A DNA stretch of 64,000 nucleotides, taken from assembly GCF_902832845.1 (NCBI RefSeq), contig NZ_CADFDB010000003.1, positions 1 through 64,000 on the forward strand, read 5' to 3'. The translations under genes and the position numbers were made by a program. Of the stretch, positions 1 to 9,452 are shown one piece after another. Under the pieces are notes generated by a model, which did no database searches, was not told the DNA's origin, and saw only the letters and a list, made by a program, of their open reading frames with translations. How positions within the stretch are numbered: position 1 is the first letter of the stretch; each line of letters opens with the position of its first letter. This DNA is from Burkholderia metallica. GTDB taxonomy: Bacteria; Pseudomonadota; Gammaproteobacteria; Burkholderiales; Burkholderiaceae.

Positions 1-553
1 AGCGCGGCTCGTTCAGGCGCAGGTCGGTCGTGACCACGGCCGGCAGCGTCAGCGACAGCGTTTCCGCGCCGCCGTCGACTTCGCGTGCAACCGTCGCCTT
101 GCCGTCGGCCACCGTCACCTTCGACGCGAACGTCGCTTGCGGCAGGCCTGCGAGCGCGGCCAGCATCTGGCCGGTCTGGTTCGAATCGTCGTCGATCGCC
201 TGCTTGCCGAGGATCACCAGTTGCGGCTGTTCCTTGTCGACCAGCGCCTTCAGGATCTTCGCGACGGCCAGCGGCTCGACGCTGTCGGTCGACTCGACGA
301 GGATCGCGCGATCCGCGCCGATCGCCAGTGCCGTACGCAGCGTTTCCTGCGCTTGTGCCACACCCACCGACACGGCGATCACCTCTGTCGCCACACCCGC
401 TTCCTTCAGGCGCACGGCTTCTTCCACCGCGATCTCGTCGAACGGGTTCATCGACATCTTCACGTTCGCGATGTCGACGCCCGTGTTGTCCGACTTCACG
501 CGGACCTTCACGTTGTAATCGACCACTCTTTTCACTGGCACCAGGATTTTCAT
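1..553 (-). CDS. etfB: Electron transfer flavoprotein beta subunit (partial, 3' end off the window)
   Basis: The first 184 codons are present. The start reads [17 protein letters not shown], the typical EtfB N terminus, followed by the family stretch [12 protein letters not shown]. EtfB pairs with EtfA to form an FAD/AMP heterodimer that carries electrons from acyl-CoA and other dehydrogenases to ETF:ubiquinone oxidoreductase. The reading frame runs leftward off the edge; etfA would be expected next but is outside the window. The 228-base gap to metQ holds the metNIQ terminator, so etfB is transcribed separately. The family call is secure. Confidence 0.93.
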   Translation of the reverse strand, partial: MKILVPVKRVVDYNVKVRVKSDNTGVDIANVKMSMNPFDEIAVEEAVRLKEAGVATEVIAVSVGVAQAQETLRTALAIGADRAILVESTDSVEPLAVAKILKALVDKEQPQLVILGKQAIDDDSNQTGQMLAALAGLPQATFASKVTVADGKATVAREVDGGAETLSLTLPAVVTTDLRLNEPR

Positions 554-704
554 GCACACGCTCCAAAGTTACGAATACGACCAGAGGCCATTCTATAGCG
601 AGGCCTCGTGACTGCGCGGCCAAGCGGACCCAACCATCGTGGTTGTCGAGGATACCGCTTCTTGGCGACGCGCCAATGATAGCGAACGGTCGTTCTATTT
701 TAAA

Positions 705-737
705 AGAGAAAAAACCCGGACGCAAAGCCCGGGTTTT
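705..737 (-). terminator. Rho-independent terminator of metNIQ
   Basis: A hairpin pairs AAAACCCGG with CCGGGTTTT. On the minus strand it is followed by a T-run. It lies 45 bases past the metQ stop. Confidence 0.85.
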
Positions 738-781
738 CGATCATCGACTCTAATCCCGCCGGGCGCCCCGTGCTGCGTCCG

Positions 782-1576
782 TTACCAGGCGGCAATGACC
801 GCGCCGCCGAACTTGCCTTCGATGAACTGTTTCACGTCGGCCGAGTGATAGGCCGCGACCAGTTTCGCGACCCACGGCTTGTTCCGGTCGGCGTCGCGGA
901 TCGCGAGGATGTTCGCGTACGGGCCATTCGCGCCCTCGATCGCGATCGCGTCCTGTTTCGGCTTCAACCCCGCTTCCATCGCGTAGTTGGTATTGATCGC
1001 GGCTGCGTCGACGTCGCCGAGCGAGCGCGGAATCTGCGCCGCATCGAGTTCGACGATCTTCAGCTTGCGCGGATTGTCGACGATATCGAGCGGCGTGGCC
1101 TTCAGCCCTGCGTCCGCGCGCAGCTTCAACAGGCCCTGTTTTTGCAGCAACAGCAGCGCACGGCCGCCGTTGGTCGGATCGTTCGGGACCGCGATGCGCG
1201 CGCCCGGCTTCAGTTCGGCCAGCGATTTCACGCGCTTCGAATAGATGCCCATCGGGAACGTGACGGTATCCGCGACCTTGATCAGCTTGTAGCCGCGATC
1301 CTTCACCTGCGCCTGCAGATACGGATCGTGCTGGTAGCTGTTCGCGTCGAGGTCGCCCGACGCGAGCGCGGCGTTCGGCTGCACGTAGTCGGAGAATTCG
1401 ACGATGCGGATGTCGAGGCCGCTCTTCGCCGCGACCTTCTTCACCGCTTCCATGATCTGCGCGTGCGGCCCGCCCGTCACCCCCACCTTGATGGTTTCGG
1501 CCTGCGCGTGCGCGCCCGCGAACAGCGCGGCCGCGCCCAGTGCCGCCGCGAATTTGAGCATGAAACGTCGTTGCAT
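782..1576 (-). CDS. metQ: Methionine ABC transporter substrate-binding protein MetQ
   Basis: This 264-residue NlpA/MetQ-family periplasmic protein captures D- or L-methionine for the MetNI importer. Residues 1-26 form a Sec signal peptide ending AHAQA. Family landmarks include KVGVTGGPHAQIMEAV near residue 30, QHDPYLQAQ and VPNDPTNGGRALLLLQ. It has no lipobox cysteine, unlike the E. coli lipoprotein, so it is probably a soluble periplasmic protein. It is the last gene of metN-metI-metQ, 33 bases after metI, and is followed by a strong terminator. Confidence 0.95.
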   Translation of the reverse strand: MQRRFMLKFAAALGAAALFAGAHAQAETIKVGVTGGPHAQIMEAVKKVAAKSGLDIRIVEFSDYVQPNAALASGDLDANSYQHDPYLQAQVKDRGYKLIKVADTVTFPMGIYSKRVKSLAELKPGARIAVPNDPTNGGRALLLLQKQGLLKLRADAGLKATPLDIVDNPRKLKIVELDAAQIPRSLGDVDAAAINTNYAMEAGLKPKQDAIAIEGANGPYANILAIRDADRNKPWVAKLVAAYHSADVKQFIEGKFGGAVIAAW

Positions 1577-1609
1577 CGTATGTCCCCTGACGGATCGATC
1601 GGTTTTGTT

Positions 1610-2263
1610 TTACTTGTGGCTCAGCCGGCGCACGAGCCAGTCGCCGAACGACTGGACGATCTGCACGAACACGATCAGGATCGCGACGACCGTCCACATC
1701 ACTTCCGGCAGATAGCGCTGGTAACCGTAGCGGATCCCGAGATCGCCGAGGCCGCCGCCGCCGATCGCACCCGCCATGGCCGAATAGCCGACCAGCGACA
1801 CGAACGTGATCGTCAGGCCCGCGACGACGCCCGGCAGCGATTCGGGCAACAGTACCTTGAAGACGATCTGCGACGTGGTCGCGCCCATCGATTGCGCGGC
1901 CTCGATCAGCCCGCGGTCGACTTCGCGCAGCGCCGTCTCGACGAGACGCGCGATGAACGGCGCGGCCGCGAGCGTCAGCGGCACGACCGCCGCGGCCGTG
2001 CCGATCGACGAACCGGTGACGAGACGCGTGAACGGGATCACCGCGACCAGCAGGATGATGAACGGCGTCGAACGGACGGCGTTCACGATGCCGCCGAGCA
2101 CGCGGTTCACCGCGAGATTCTCCAGCACGCCCTGGCGATCGGTCAGGTAGAGCAGCACGCCGAGCGGCAGGCCGACGAGCGCGCCGACCGCCCCGGAGAT
2201 GCCGACCATGATCAGCGTCTCCCAGAACGACTGCACGAACATATCGAACATCTCACTCAACAT
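1610..2263 (-). CDS. metI: Methionine ABC transporter permease MetI
   Basis: A 217-residue inner-membrane permease with about five hydrophobic segments. The EAA loop that contacts the ATPase is visible at about residues 121-140 ([20 protein letters not shown]), and the C terminus has the family stretch [12 protein letters not shown]. The start overlaps the end of metN by 11 bases, which suggests translational coupling. It forms the membrane channel of the methionine importer with two MetN subunits. Confidence 0.95.
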   Translation of the reverse strand: MLSEMFDMFVQSFWETLIMVGISGAVGALVGLPLGVLLYLTDRQGVLENLAVNRVLGGIVNAVRSTPFIILLVAVIPFTRLVTGSSIGTAAAVVPLTLAAAPFIARLVETALREVDRGLIEAAQSMGATTSQIVFKVLLPESLPGVVAGLTITFVSLVGYSAMAGAIGGGGLGDLGIRYGYQRYLPEVMWTVVAILIVFVQIVQSFGDWLVRRLSHK

Positions 2264-3287
2264 ACGAAAGCTCCTCTACCACCACACCTTGCTCGCGCAG
2301 GAACGCGAGCGCCTGCCCGACCTTGCCCGGCTCGCCGCCCGCGAGCACCGCGAGCGAACCGAATGCCTGGCCCTGGATCTCGTCGATCTGGCCATGCAGG
2401 ATGTTGAAATCGAGTTCATACCGGCGGATCGTCTCCGACAGGATCGGTTGGTCGACGCCCGAGCCCGTAAACGCCAGGCGCAGCAGATGCCCGCTGCCCG
2501 TCTTCAGCCGCTCGGCCACGCGCGCCTTCAGCGCGGGCGGCAGCTCCTGCGCGATCACGTCGCCGATCAGCGCACGCGTCACTTCGTGATGCGGCTGCAG
2601 GAACACGTCGATCACGCGGCCTTCCTCGACCACGCGCCCGGCATCGAGCACCGCGACGCGATCGCACACCTGCTTGATCACTTCCATCTGGTGCGTGATC
2701 AGCACGATCGTCAGGCCGAGTTCGCGGTTGATGCGCTTCAGCAGGTCGAGGATCGAACGCGTGGTCTCGGGATCGAGCGCGGACGTCGCTTCGTCCGACA
2801 GCAGTACCTTCGGCTGGCTCGCGAGCGCGCGTGCGATGCCCACGCGCTGCTTCTGCCCGCCGCTGATCTGCGACGGATAGCGATCCTTCTGCGCGGACAG
2901 CCCGACGAGGTCGAGCAGCGGCAGCACCGCGGCCTCGATGTCGGCACGGCTCGCGCCGGCCAGCTCGAGCGGCAGCGCGACGTTGTCGAACACCGTGCGC
3001 GACGACAGCAGGTTGAAGTGCTGGAAGATCATGCCGATCTCGCGGCGCGCCTCGCGCAGCGCGCCAGCCGGCAGCAGCGTGAGATCGCGCCCGCCGACGA
3101 CGACATTGCCTTCGGTCGGCCGCGTGAGCAGGTTGATGGTGCGCACGAGCGTGCTCTTGCCGGCGCCGCTTCGACCGATGATGCCGAACACCTCGCCCTG
3201 CGGGATCGTCAGGTTGATGTTGCGCAGCGCGTCGACCCAGCCACCCGACCCGGGAAATCGCTGCGAAAGATTGCGTAATTCGATCAT
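2253..3287 (-). CDS. metN: Methionine ABC transporter ATP-binding protein MetN
   Basis: A 344-residue ATPase energising methionine import. Walker A is GRSGAGKST at 38-46, the ABC signature SGGQK is at 142-146, and Walker [14 protein letters not shown] follows at about 161. The C-terminal 80 residues match the NIL domain that binds methionine and causes trans-inhibition. The ATG at 3287 gives the family length; an in-frame extension of 43 residues up to 3416 has no family similarity and was dropped. It is the first gene of the operon, with a GC-rich stem-loop just upstream. Confidence 0.95.
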   Translation of the reverse strand: MIELRNLSQRFPGSGGWVDALRNINLTIPQGEVFGIIGRSGAGKSTLVRTINLLTRPTEGNVVVGGRDLTLLPAGALREARREIGMIFQHFNLLSSRTVFDNVALPLELAGASRADIEAAVLPLLDLVGLSAQKDRYPSQISGGQKQRVGIARALASQPKVLLSDEATSALDPETTRSILDLLKRINRELGLTIVLITHQMEVIKQVCDRVAVLDAGRVVEEGRVIDVFLQPHHEVTRALIGDVIAQELPPALKARVAERLKTGSGHLLRLAFTGSGVDQPILSETIRRYELDFNILHGQIDEIQGQAFGSLAVLAGGEPGKVGQALAFLREQGVVVEELSYVE

Positions 3288-3298
3288 GTAAACAAAAC

Positions 3299-3336
3299 GG
3301 CGGCCGGCCGGCGAGTTGGCCCGCCAGTCGGCCGCC
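3299..3336 (-). promoter_or_regulatory. Stem-loop in the metN leader
   Basis: An 8-bp stem (GGCGGCCG with CGGCCGCC) and an inner GGCG/CGCC pair lie 12 bases upstream of the metN start. A TAAAAT box (minus strand) sits near 3359-3364. Any role in controlling metN translation is inference; no known SAM riboswitch class is recognisable. Confidence 0.35.
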
Positions 3337-3503
3337 GATGCATCTGGAATAGCCGGCGATTTTACCGCAAACCCCTCATTCCCCTTAATAATCGATTTCG
3401 ATCTTTTCATAACCACACGAAATTAGAGGGACGCCGCTGGCCCGCCGCAGGAAGGCCGCGACTATGATCCGGAACACACGCCAACGAACAGGGGACACGC
3501 CCA

Positions 3504-4430
3504 ATGACCGCTACCACCACGCCGGCCGCCGCGACCGCCAGCGCCACCGCCGGCGCCGCGCCTACGTCGCCACCCGCGCCGAAAATGGGCCGGCTGCGTA
3601 CCGCGGACGGGCTCGAACTGGCGTCGTACCGCTGGCCGGCCGGCGACGGCACCGTGCCGCCGCGCGCGACGATCGCGCTCGTGCACGGCCTCGCCGAACA
3701 TGCGGGCCGCTATGCCGCGCTCGCAGCACGGCTGAATGCGGCCGGCATCGACGTGCTCGCGATCGATCTGCGGGGGCACGGCCAGTCACCCGGCAAGCGG
3801 GCGTGGGTCGAGCGCTTCGACGGCTACCTGGACGATGCGGATGCGCTGGTCGCCGAAGCCGCACGCGGCGATGCGCCGCTGTTCCTGATGGGGCACAGCA
3901 TGGGGGGCGCGGTCGCGGCGCTGTACGCGATCGAACGCGCGCCGGCACGCGGCCACGCGCTGACGGGCCTCGTGCTGTCGAGCCCGGCGCTGGCGCCCGG
4001 GCGTGACGTGCCGCGCTGGATGCTCGCGGTGAGCCGCGTCATCAGCCGCGTATGGCCGACCTTCCCCGCAATCAGGATCGATGCCGCGCTGCTGTCGCGC
4101 GATCCTGCCGTCGTCGCGGCCAACCGCGCCGATCCGCTCGTGCATCACGCCGCGGTGCCTGCGCGCACCGGTGCGGAGATTCTCGACGCGATGACGCGCA
4201 TCGAAAGCGGCCGCGGCGGGTTGCGCGTTCCGGTGCTCGTCTATCACGGCACCGAGGACAAGCTGACCGAACCGGACGGCAGCCGGGCGTTCGGCGCGCG
4301 CGTCGGTTCGCCCGATCGTACGCTGACGCTGTACGAAGGCGGTTTTCACGAAACGATGAACGATCTCGAACGCGACCGCGTGATCGACGCGCTGATCGCA
4401 TGGATTCACGCGCGCGCACCGGTGCGCTGA
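3504..4430 (+). CDS. Alpha/beta hydrolase, monoacylglycerol lipase-like
   Basis: A 308-residue serine hydrolase of the monoacylglycerol lipase/lysophospholipase group. The nucleophile elbow GHSMGG places the catalytic Ser at residue 132. The oxyanion stretch LVHGLAEHAGRY is at about 59-70, RGHGQSPGKR at about 90-99, and the likely Asp and His lie in GTEDKLTEPDG and GGFHETMND. The first 30 residues are Ala/Thr/Pro-rich low complexity with no convincing signal peptide, so it is probably cytosolic. It is transcribed alone, divergent from metNIQ. The exact substrate is unknown. Confidence 0.85.
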   Translation: MTATTTPAAATASATAGAAPTSPPAPKMGRLRTADGLELASYRWPAGDGTVPPRATIALVHGLAEHAGRYAALAARLNAAGIDVLAIDLRGHGQSPGKRAWVERFDGYLDDADALVAEAARGDAPLFLMGHSMGGAVAALYAIERAPARGHALTGLVLSSPALAPGRDVPRWMLAVSRVISRVWPTFPAIRIDAALLSRDPAVVAANRADPLVHHAAVPARTGAEILDAMTRIESGRGGLRVPVLVYHGTEDKLTEPDGSRAFGARVGSPDRTLTLYEGGFHETMNDLERDRVIDALIAWIHARAPVR

Positions 4431-4469
4431 GCTCATCCGGCACGGCCGCTCGGCGCGGCCAACCGATCG

Positions 4470-5393
4470 TCAGATGCCGGCCAGCACGCGCAGATGCGCA
4501 ACGACGCTGCGCCCGAGCGCGGACAGGTTGTAGCCGCCTTCGAGGCAGCTCACGATGCGGCCCTGCGCATGCCGGCGCGCCACGTCGACGATCTGCGCGG
4601 TCAGCCATTCGAAGTCGGCTTCGACGAGGCCGAGGTTGCCGATGTCGTCCTCGCGATGCGCATCGAAACCGGCCGACACGAACAGCATCTGCGGCTTGAA
4701 CGCATCGAGACGCGGCAGCCAGAACATGTCGACGGCCTCGCGGATCGCCATCCCGTTGCTGCGCGCGGGTATCGGCAGGTTGACCATGTTCGGCGCCTGG
4801 TGATCGACGCCGGAGAACGGGTACAGCGGATGCTGGAAGAAGCTGCACATCAGCACGCGCGCGTCGTTCGCGAATGCGGCCTCGGTGCCGTTGCCGTGAT
4901 GGACGTCGAAATCGATGATCGCCACGCGCTCGAGACCATGTACGTCGAGCGCGTGCCGCGCGGCGATCGCGACGTTGTTGAAGAAGCAGAAACCCATCGC
5001 GCGCGCGGGCTCCGCATGGTGGCCGGGCGGCCGCACGCCGCAGAACGCATTCGCATAGCGACCTTCGATCACCGCGTCGGTCGCCGCGATCGCGGCGCCG
5101 GCCGCGCGCAGCGCCGCGCGCCACGTATCGCGGTTCATCAGCGTGTCGGGATCGATTTCGACGTAGCCGTCGACCGGCGTCATGCTCCGGATGTAGTCGA
5201 TGTGCGCCTGCGTATGCACGCGGCCCAGCGCCACTTCGCTCGCGAACGGCGCGGTTTCGTGAACGATCAGGTCGTCGATGCGGCTCGCGATCAGTTGATC
5301 CTGGATCGCCGACAGGCGGGCCGGGCATTCCGGATGCCATTCCCCCATCTCGTGCAGCATGCAGTCGGGGTGCGTGTAGAAAGCGGTTGCCAT
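4470..5393 (-). CDS. Histone deacetylase-family amidohydrolase
   Basis: A 307-residue enzyme with the arginase/deacetylase fold. The catalytic pair RPPGHHAEP places His at 125 and 126. The zinc-ligand motif IIDFDVHHGNGT gives Asp163 and His165, with a further Asp in SAGFDAHRED. Bacterial members act on acetylated polyamines, acetoin-related substrates or acyl-lysine; the substrate here cannot be read from sequence. It stands alone, convergent with the hydrolase gene and divergent from the transglycosylase gene. Confidence 0.88.
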   Translation of the reverse strand: MATAFYTHPDCMLHEMGEWHPECPARLSAIQDQLIASRIDDLIVHETAPFASEVALGRVHTQAHIDYIRSMTPVDGYVEIDPDTLMNRDTWRAALRAAGAAIAATDAVIEGRYANAFCGVRPPGHHAEPARAMGFCFFNNVAIAARHALDVHGLERVAIIDFDVHHGNGTEAAFANDARVLMCSFFQHPLYPFSGVDHQAPNMVNLPIPARSNGMAIREAVDMFWLPRLDAFKPQMLFVSAGFDAHREDDIGNLGLVEADFEWLTAQIVDVARRHAQGRIVSCLEGGYNLSALGRSVVAHLRVLAGI

Positions 5394-5562
5394 AAGCTGT
5401 CATCTGCGGCGCACGGAGCGCCGCAGGTCTCCATCAATGATGTCCATCGTCTGCCGCGAATTCGCCGCTAACTTACCACAACGGGGGCCCACCCCACCCC
5501 GGCACGCCGGATGCGTCGGGTATACTGCGCCGAACCCAATCGCCTTGTCCGCCCGCTTCGAC

Positions 5563-6780
5563 ATGAATTCCAGCAAGCCTGCCGCTCTTCTCTCCGTGCT
5601 GTTCCGTGTTCGTGTCCCGCTCGTTGCGGCCGCCGTGATCGCGGCGCTGAGCGCCGCGCCCGCCGGCGCGCAGACGCCCTCCGCGAAGCCCGCGGGCACG
5701 CTCGTCGCACAGGGCCAGCCGCAGCAGCCCACGCCGCAAGGCCAGACCTTCGAAGAGGAAATCGTTCCGCAGCGTTACGCGAGCAACGCGAAGGTCGACG
5801 CGTTCATCGACGAGATGGTGAACCGCAACGGCTTCGACGCCGCGAGCCTGCATGCGCTGTTCTCGCGCGTCAGCTACTCGGCGACGGCCGTCAAGCTCGT
5901 GAAGCCGGCCGCGTCGCCGACGGTCAAGAACTGGCGAGTCTATCGCTCGCGCTTCATCGAACCGATCCGCATCAACGCGGGCGTGAAATTCTGGAAGGCG
6001 AACCAGGCAACGCTGCAGCGTGCCTCCGAGCAGTTCGGCGTACCGCCCGAGGTGATCGTCGGCATCATCGGCGTGGAGACGATCTACGGCCGCTACATGG
6101 GCAATTTCCGTGTGCTCGATGCGCTGACGACGCTGTCGTTCGACTATCCGGACACGCCGAATCGCGACAGCCGCCAGGCGACGTTCCGCAAGAACCTCGA
6201 GGATTTCCTGGTCTGGACCCGCGACAACCAGCTCGACCCGACCACCGTGCTCGGCTCGTATACGGGCGCGATCGGCATCCCGCAGTTCCTGCCGAGCAGC
6301 ATCCGCGAGTATGCGGTCGACTTCGACGGCACGGGCCACGTCGACCTGCGCAGCAGCCCTGTCGATGCGATCGGGAGCGTTGCGAACTACCTGAAGCAGC
6401 ACGGCTGGGAAACCGACCGTCCGGTGGTCTGGCAGATCACGCCCGATACGGGCAGCCTCGGGATCGCACAGGCCGCCGCCGACGGCCAGCCCGAACCGCA
6501 CTGGGCGCTGTCGCAACTGCTGCGCGCGGGCATGACGCTGAACGAGCCGACGGTCAACATCACGGCCGAAGCCGGTACGCCTGTGACCGTGATCGATCTG
6601 CCGTCGCCGGGGCGCGCGACCGAATACATGATCGGCCTGAAGAATTTCTATGTGCTGACGCGCTACAACCGCAGCTTCTTCTACGCGCTCACCGTGTACC
6701 AGCTCGGCGAGGCCGTGAAGGCGCAGATGGAAGCGAGCGGCGCACTTCAGCCGAGCGCCACCGACACGCAGTCGCAGTAA
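5563..6780 (+). CDS. mltB: Lytic murein transglycosylase B (MltB family)
   Basis: A 405-residue periplasmic enzyme that cleaves peptidoglycan glycan strands to 1,6-anhydromuramyl products. Residues 1-36 form a signal peptide ending APAGAQ. The catalytic Glu is residue 172 in IIGVETIYGRYMG, followed by the SLT-type stretch GSYTGAIGIPQFLPSS. There is no lipobox, so it is a soluble periplasmic form, unlike E. coli MltB. The ATG at 5563 starts the signal peptide; the open frame upstream to 5437 is not protein-like. A bidirectional terminator follows. Confidence 0.92.
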   Translation: MNSSKPAALLSVLFRVRVPLVAAAVIAALSAAPAGAQTPSAKPAGTLVAQGQPQQPTPQGQTFEEEIVPQRYASNAKVDAFIDEMVNRNGFDAASLHALFSRVSYSATAVKLVKPAASPTVKNWRVYRSRFIEPIRINAGVKFWKANQATLQRASEQFGVPPEVIVGIIGVETIYGRYMGNFRVLDALTTLSFDYPDTPNRDSRQATFRKNLEDFLVWTRDNQLDPTTVLGSYTGAIGIPQFLPSSIREYAVDFDGTGHVDLRSSPVDAIGSVANYLKQHGWETDRPVVWQITPDTGSLGIAQAAADGQPEPHWALSQLLRAGMTLNEPTVNITAEAGTPVTVIDLPSPGRATEYMIGLKNFYVLTRYNRSFFYALTVYQLGEAVKAQMEASGALQPSATDTQSQ

Positions 6781-6798
6781 GCGTCGCCCGCCCAAACA

Positions 6799-6824
6799 AA
6801 AAGCGCCGCACATGCGGCGCTTTT
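6799..6824. terminator. Bidirectional terminator between mltB and cysM
   Basis: The hairpin pairs AAGCGCCGCA with TGCGGCGCTT and is flanked by A-run and T-run. It can end both convergent transcripts. Confidence 0.85.
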
Positions 6825-6859
6825 CTTATCGCACGCGCACGGCGCGCGCCTGCTCACGT

Positions 6860-7762
6860 TCACGCAGGGAACACGCCCGTCGACAGGTAGCGGTCGCCGC
6901 GATCGCAGACGATGAACACGATCGTCGCATTCTCGACCTGACGCGCGATGCGCATCGCGACTTCGCACGCGCCGCCCGACGAAATGCCCGCGAAGATGCC
7001 TTCGACGGCCGCGAGCCGGCGCGCCATCGTTTCCGACGCGGCCTGACTCACGCTCTCGACGCGGTCGACACGGCTGCGATCGAAGATCGTCGGCAGGTAG
7101 GCTTCCGGCCACTTGCGGATGCCCGGAATACGCGAACCGTCTTCCGGCTGCGCACCGACGATCTCGATCGCGGCATTCTGTTCCTTCAGATACCGCGATA
7201 CGCCCATGATCGTGCCCGTCGTGCCCATTGCCGACACGAAGTGCGTGACGCGCCCTTCGGTATCGCGCCAGATTTCCGGGCCCGTCGCTTCGTAGTGCGC
7301 GATCGGATTGTCGGGATTGCCAAACTGGTCGAGGATCACGCCCTTGCCTTCGCGCTGCATCTGCTCCGCGAGATCGCGTGCCAGTTCCATCCCGCCCTTC
7401 ACCGGCGTCAGGATGATTTCGGCGCCGTACGCGGCCATGCTCTGGCGACGCTCGACCGACAGGTCCTCCGGCATGATCAGCACCATCTTGTAGCCGCGGA
7501 TCGCCGCCGCCATCGCGAGCGCGATACCCGTGTTGCCGCTCGTCGCCTCGATCAGCGTATCGCCCGGCTTGATGCGCCCGCGCGCCTCGGCCTTGCTGAT
7601 CATCGACAGCGCAGGACGATCCTTCACCGAACCGGCCGGATTGTTGCCTTCGAGCTTCGCGAGCAACACGTTGTTGCGCGCGCGGATCTCGTCGTCCGGC
7701 AAGCGGACCAGTTGGACCAGCGGCGTATTGCCGATCGTGTCTTCGATAGTTTTGTAAGCCAT
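6860..7762 (-). CDS. cysM: Cysteine synthase B (O-acetylserine sulfhydrylase)
   Basis: A 300-residue PLP enzyme making cysteine from O-acetylserine and sulfide or thiosulfate. The PLP lysine is Lys47 in NPAGSVKDRPAL, and the phosphate-binding loop is GTTGTIMG. The N terminus TIEDTIGNTPLVQL is family-typical. Length and N terminus fit CysM better than CysK; the choice between sulfide and thiosulfate cannot be read with certainty. It lies downstream of the comEA-like gene on the same strand, but a terminator at 7897-7922 separates the two. Confidence 0.92.
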   Translation of the reverse strand: MAYKTIEDTIGNTPLVQLVRLPDDEIRARNNVLLAKLEGNNPAGSVKDRPALSMISKAEARGRIKPGDTLIEATSGNTGIALAMAAAIRGYKMVLIMPEDLSVERRQSMAAYGAEIILTPVKGGMELARDLAEQMQREGKGVILDQFGNPDNPIAHYEATGPEIWRDTEGRVTHFVSAMGTTGTIMGVSRYLKEQNAAIEIVGAQPEDGSRIPGIRKWPEAYLPTIFDRSRVDRVESVSQAASETMARRLAAVEGIFAGISSGGACEVAMRIARQVENATIVFIVCDRGDRYLSTGVFPA

Positions 7763-7896
7763 GGATATACCGTGAGTGCGAGGCGCCGATCAATCGGTCG
7801 ATTGTAAACCAGCGCCGCCCGCCGCGCCGGCAACCCCATTGCGACGATGGAATACGGCTGGCGTGCAACGCGTGGCGCCGCATACGCGGTGCCCAC

Positions 7897-7922
7897 GCAA
7901 AAAACCCGCGGCATGCCGCGGG
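7897..7922 (-). terminator. Terminator of the hldD-comEA-like transcript
   Basis: An 8-bp perfect stem CCCGCGGC/GCCGCGGG with a 2-base loop. On the minus strand it is followed by six T residues. Confidence 0.85.
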
Positions 7923-7977
7923 AAGCCGTCGTAGCGACGGCGGCTGAAGGAGCTCGTTGTCGGCCGCGCGCGCCGCG

Positions 7978-8322
7978 TTACTTCTGCGCAGTGCGGGCCG
8001 GTGCGGCCGCGGGCTTGCCGGCAGCCGGCTTCGCCGCGGCCGGCTGCGCGCCACCGGCGCCGGCCGCCCCGACCGTCAGACCCTCCTGCTGAAGCCGCTC
8101 GACGGTATGGCCGCCCATGCCTTTCACGCGTGCCGCGAGATCTTCCGCATTCCTGAACGGACCGTGTGCGCCGCGCTCGTCGAGAATCGCCTTCGCGCGT
8201 GCCGGGCCGATGCCCTTGATGCCGACGAGCGCATCCTCGTTCGCGGTGTTGACGTCGACGGCCGCCCAGGCCGACGCGATCGTGCCGAGCATTGCCGCTG
8301 CGGCCAACCATTTCCTGATCAT
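7978..8322 (-). CDS. ComEA-like helix-hairpin-helix protein
   Basis: A 114-residue secreted protein. A signal peptide (residues 1-20, ending SAWA) is followed by the ComEA-type double helix-hairpin-helix VDVNTANEDALVGIKGIGPA, a DNA-binding fold. The tail is a low-complexity Ala/Pro/Lys segment. In competent bacteria ComEA binds incoming DNA in the periplasm; whether this protein does so is unknown. It follows hldD by 75 bases and ends at a strong terminator. The frame stays open far upstream to 10173, but that is antisense-type shadow within hldD and hldA. Confidence 0.87.
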   Translation of the reverse strand: MIRKWLAAAAMLGTIASAWAAVDVNTANEDALVGIKGIGPARAKAILDERGAHGPFRNAEDLAARVKGMGGHTVERLQQEGLTVGAAGAGGAQPAAAKPAAGKPAAAPARTAQK

Positions 8323-8396
8323 GTGCTGGATCTCCGAAGAAAAACGGCCGGCGGCTGCCGACCGTGAGACCCAGTCTATCGATGCAACGCTTCGGT

Positions 8397-9389
8397 TTAA
8401 ACCTGGCCGGATAGCCAACGAACGTAGCGGTCGACACCTTCCTGCACGGTCAGGAACGGCGCGTCGTAACCGGCCGCGCGCAGCTTCGTCTGGTCGGCCT
8501 GCGTGAAGCACTGGTACTTGCCGCGCAGCGCATCGGGGAACGGCACGTATTCGATCAGCCCCTGCTCGACTTGCTGCGCGAGCGTGAGCGGCGGCAGGTT
8601 GTCGAGCGCGCGCAGCGTATTCACGACCGTCGATGCGATGTCGTTGAACGGCTGCGCACGGCCGGTGCCCAGGTTGAAGATGCCCGACTGCTCCGGATGA
8701 TCGAAGAAGTACAGGTTCACCTTCGTCACGTCCTCGACCGACACGAAGTCGCGCGTCTGCTCGCCCGGCGCATAGCCGTTGTACTCGCCGAACAGCTTCA
8801 CCTTGCCTTCCGCGCGGAACTGGTTGAAGTTGTGAAACGCGACCGACGCCATACGCCCCTTGTGCGTCTCGCGCGGGCCGTACACGTTGAAATAGCGGAA
8901 GCCGGCGATCTGGCTCTTCGCGCTCGGCAGCACGCGCCGGATCACCTGGTCGAACAGGAACTTCGAATAGCCGTAGACGTTCAGCGGCGCCTCGGCGTCG
9001 CGCTCCTCGACGAAACGCGTCGAACCGCCGTAGGTCGCGGCCGACGATGCGTACAGGAACTGCGTGCCCTGCGCGAGACACGCGTCGAGCACCGCACGGC
9101 TGTAGCGGAAGTTGTTGTCCATCATGTAGCGGCCGTCGGTTTCCATCGTGTCCGAACAGGCGCCTTCGTGGAAGATCGCGCGTACCTTGCCGAACTCGCC
9201 GCGGGCGAAACGTTCGACGAATTCCGTCTTGTCCAGATAGTCGTCGATCTCGCAGTCGACGAGATTCTTGAACTTGTCCGCGCGCGTCAGATTGTCGACC
9301 GCGATGATGCGCGTCTCGCCGCGCTCGTTGAGCGCCTTGACGATGTTCGCGCCGATAAAACCGGCTGCGCCGGTGACGATGAGGGTCAT
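8397..9389 (-). CDS. hldD: ADP-L-glycero-D-manno-heptose 6-epimerase
   Basis: A 330-residue short-chain dehydrogenase-type epimerase. It converts ADP-D-glycero-D-manno-heptose to the L,D form, the last step in making the heptose donor for the LPS inner core. The nucleotide-binding motif GAAGFIG is at residues 7-13 and the catalytic YGYSK has Tyr139 and Lys143. It lies downstream of hldA in the same direction. Confidence 0.96.
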   Translation of the reverse strand: MTLIVTGAAGFIGANIVKALNERGETRIIAVDNLTRADKFKNLVDCEIDDYLDKTEFVERFARGEFGKVRAIFHEGACSDTMETDGRYMMDNNFRYSRAVLDACLAQGTQFLYASSAATYGGSTRFVEERDAEAPLNVYGYSKFLFDQVIRRVLPSAKSQIAGFRYFNVYGPRETHKGRMASVAFHNFNQFRAEGKVKLFGEYNGYAPGEQTRDFVSVEDVTKVNLYFFDHPEQSGIFNLGTGRAQPFNDIASTVVNTLRALDNLPPLTLAQQVEQGLIEYVPFPDALRGKYQCFTQADQTKLRAAGYDAPFLTVQEGVDRYVRWLSGQV

Positions 9390-9452
9390 GATCGTCCTGC
9401 CTGAAAAGTGCGAGCCATGCGTGCGGCGCGCTCGTCGCGCCGCCGCCTGCGC

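Noticed and set aside
3288-3503. SAM or SAH riboswitch before metN
   Set aside because: The conserved core of the known classes is not present. Only a simple GC-rich hairpin is seen.
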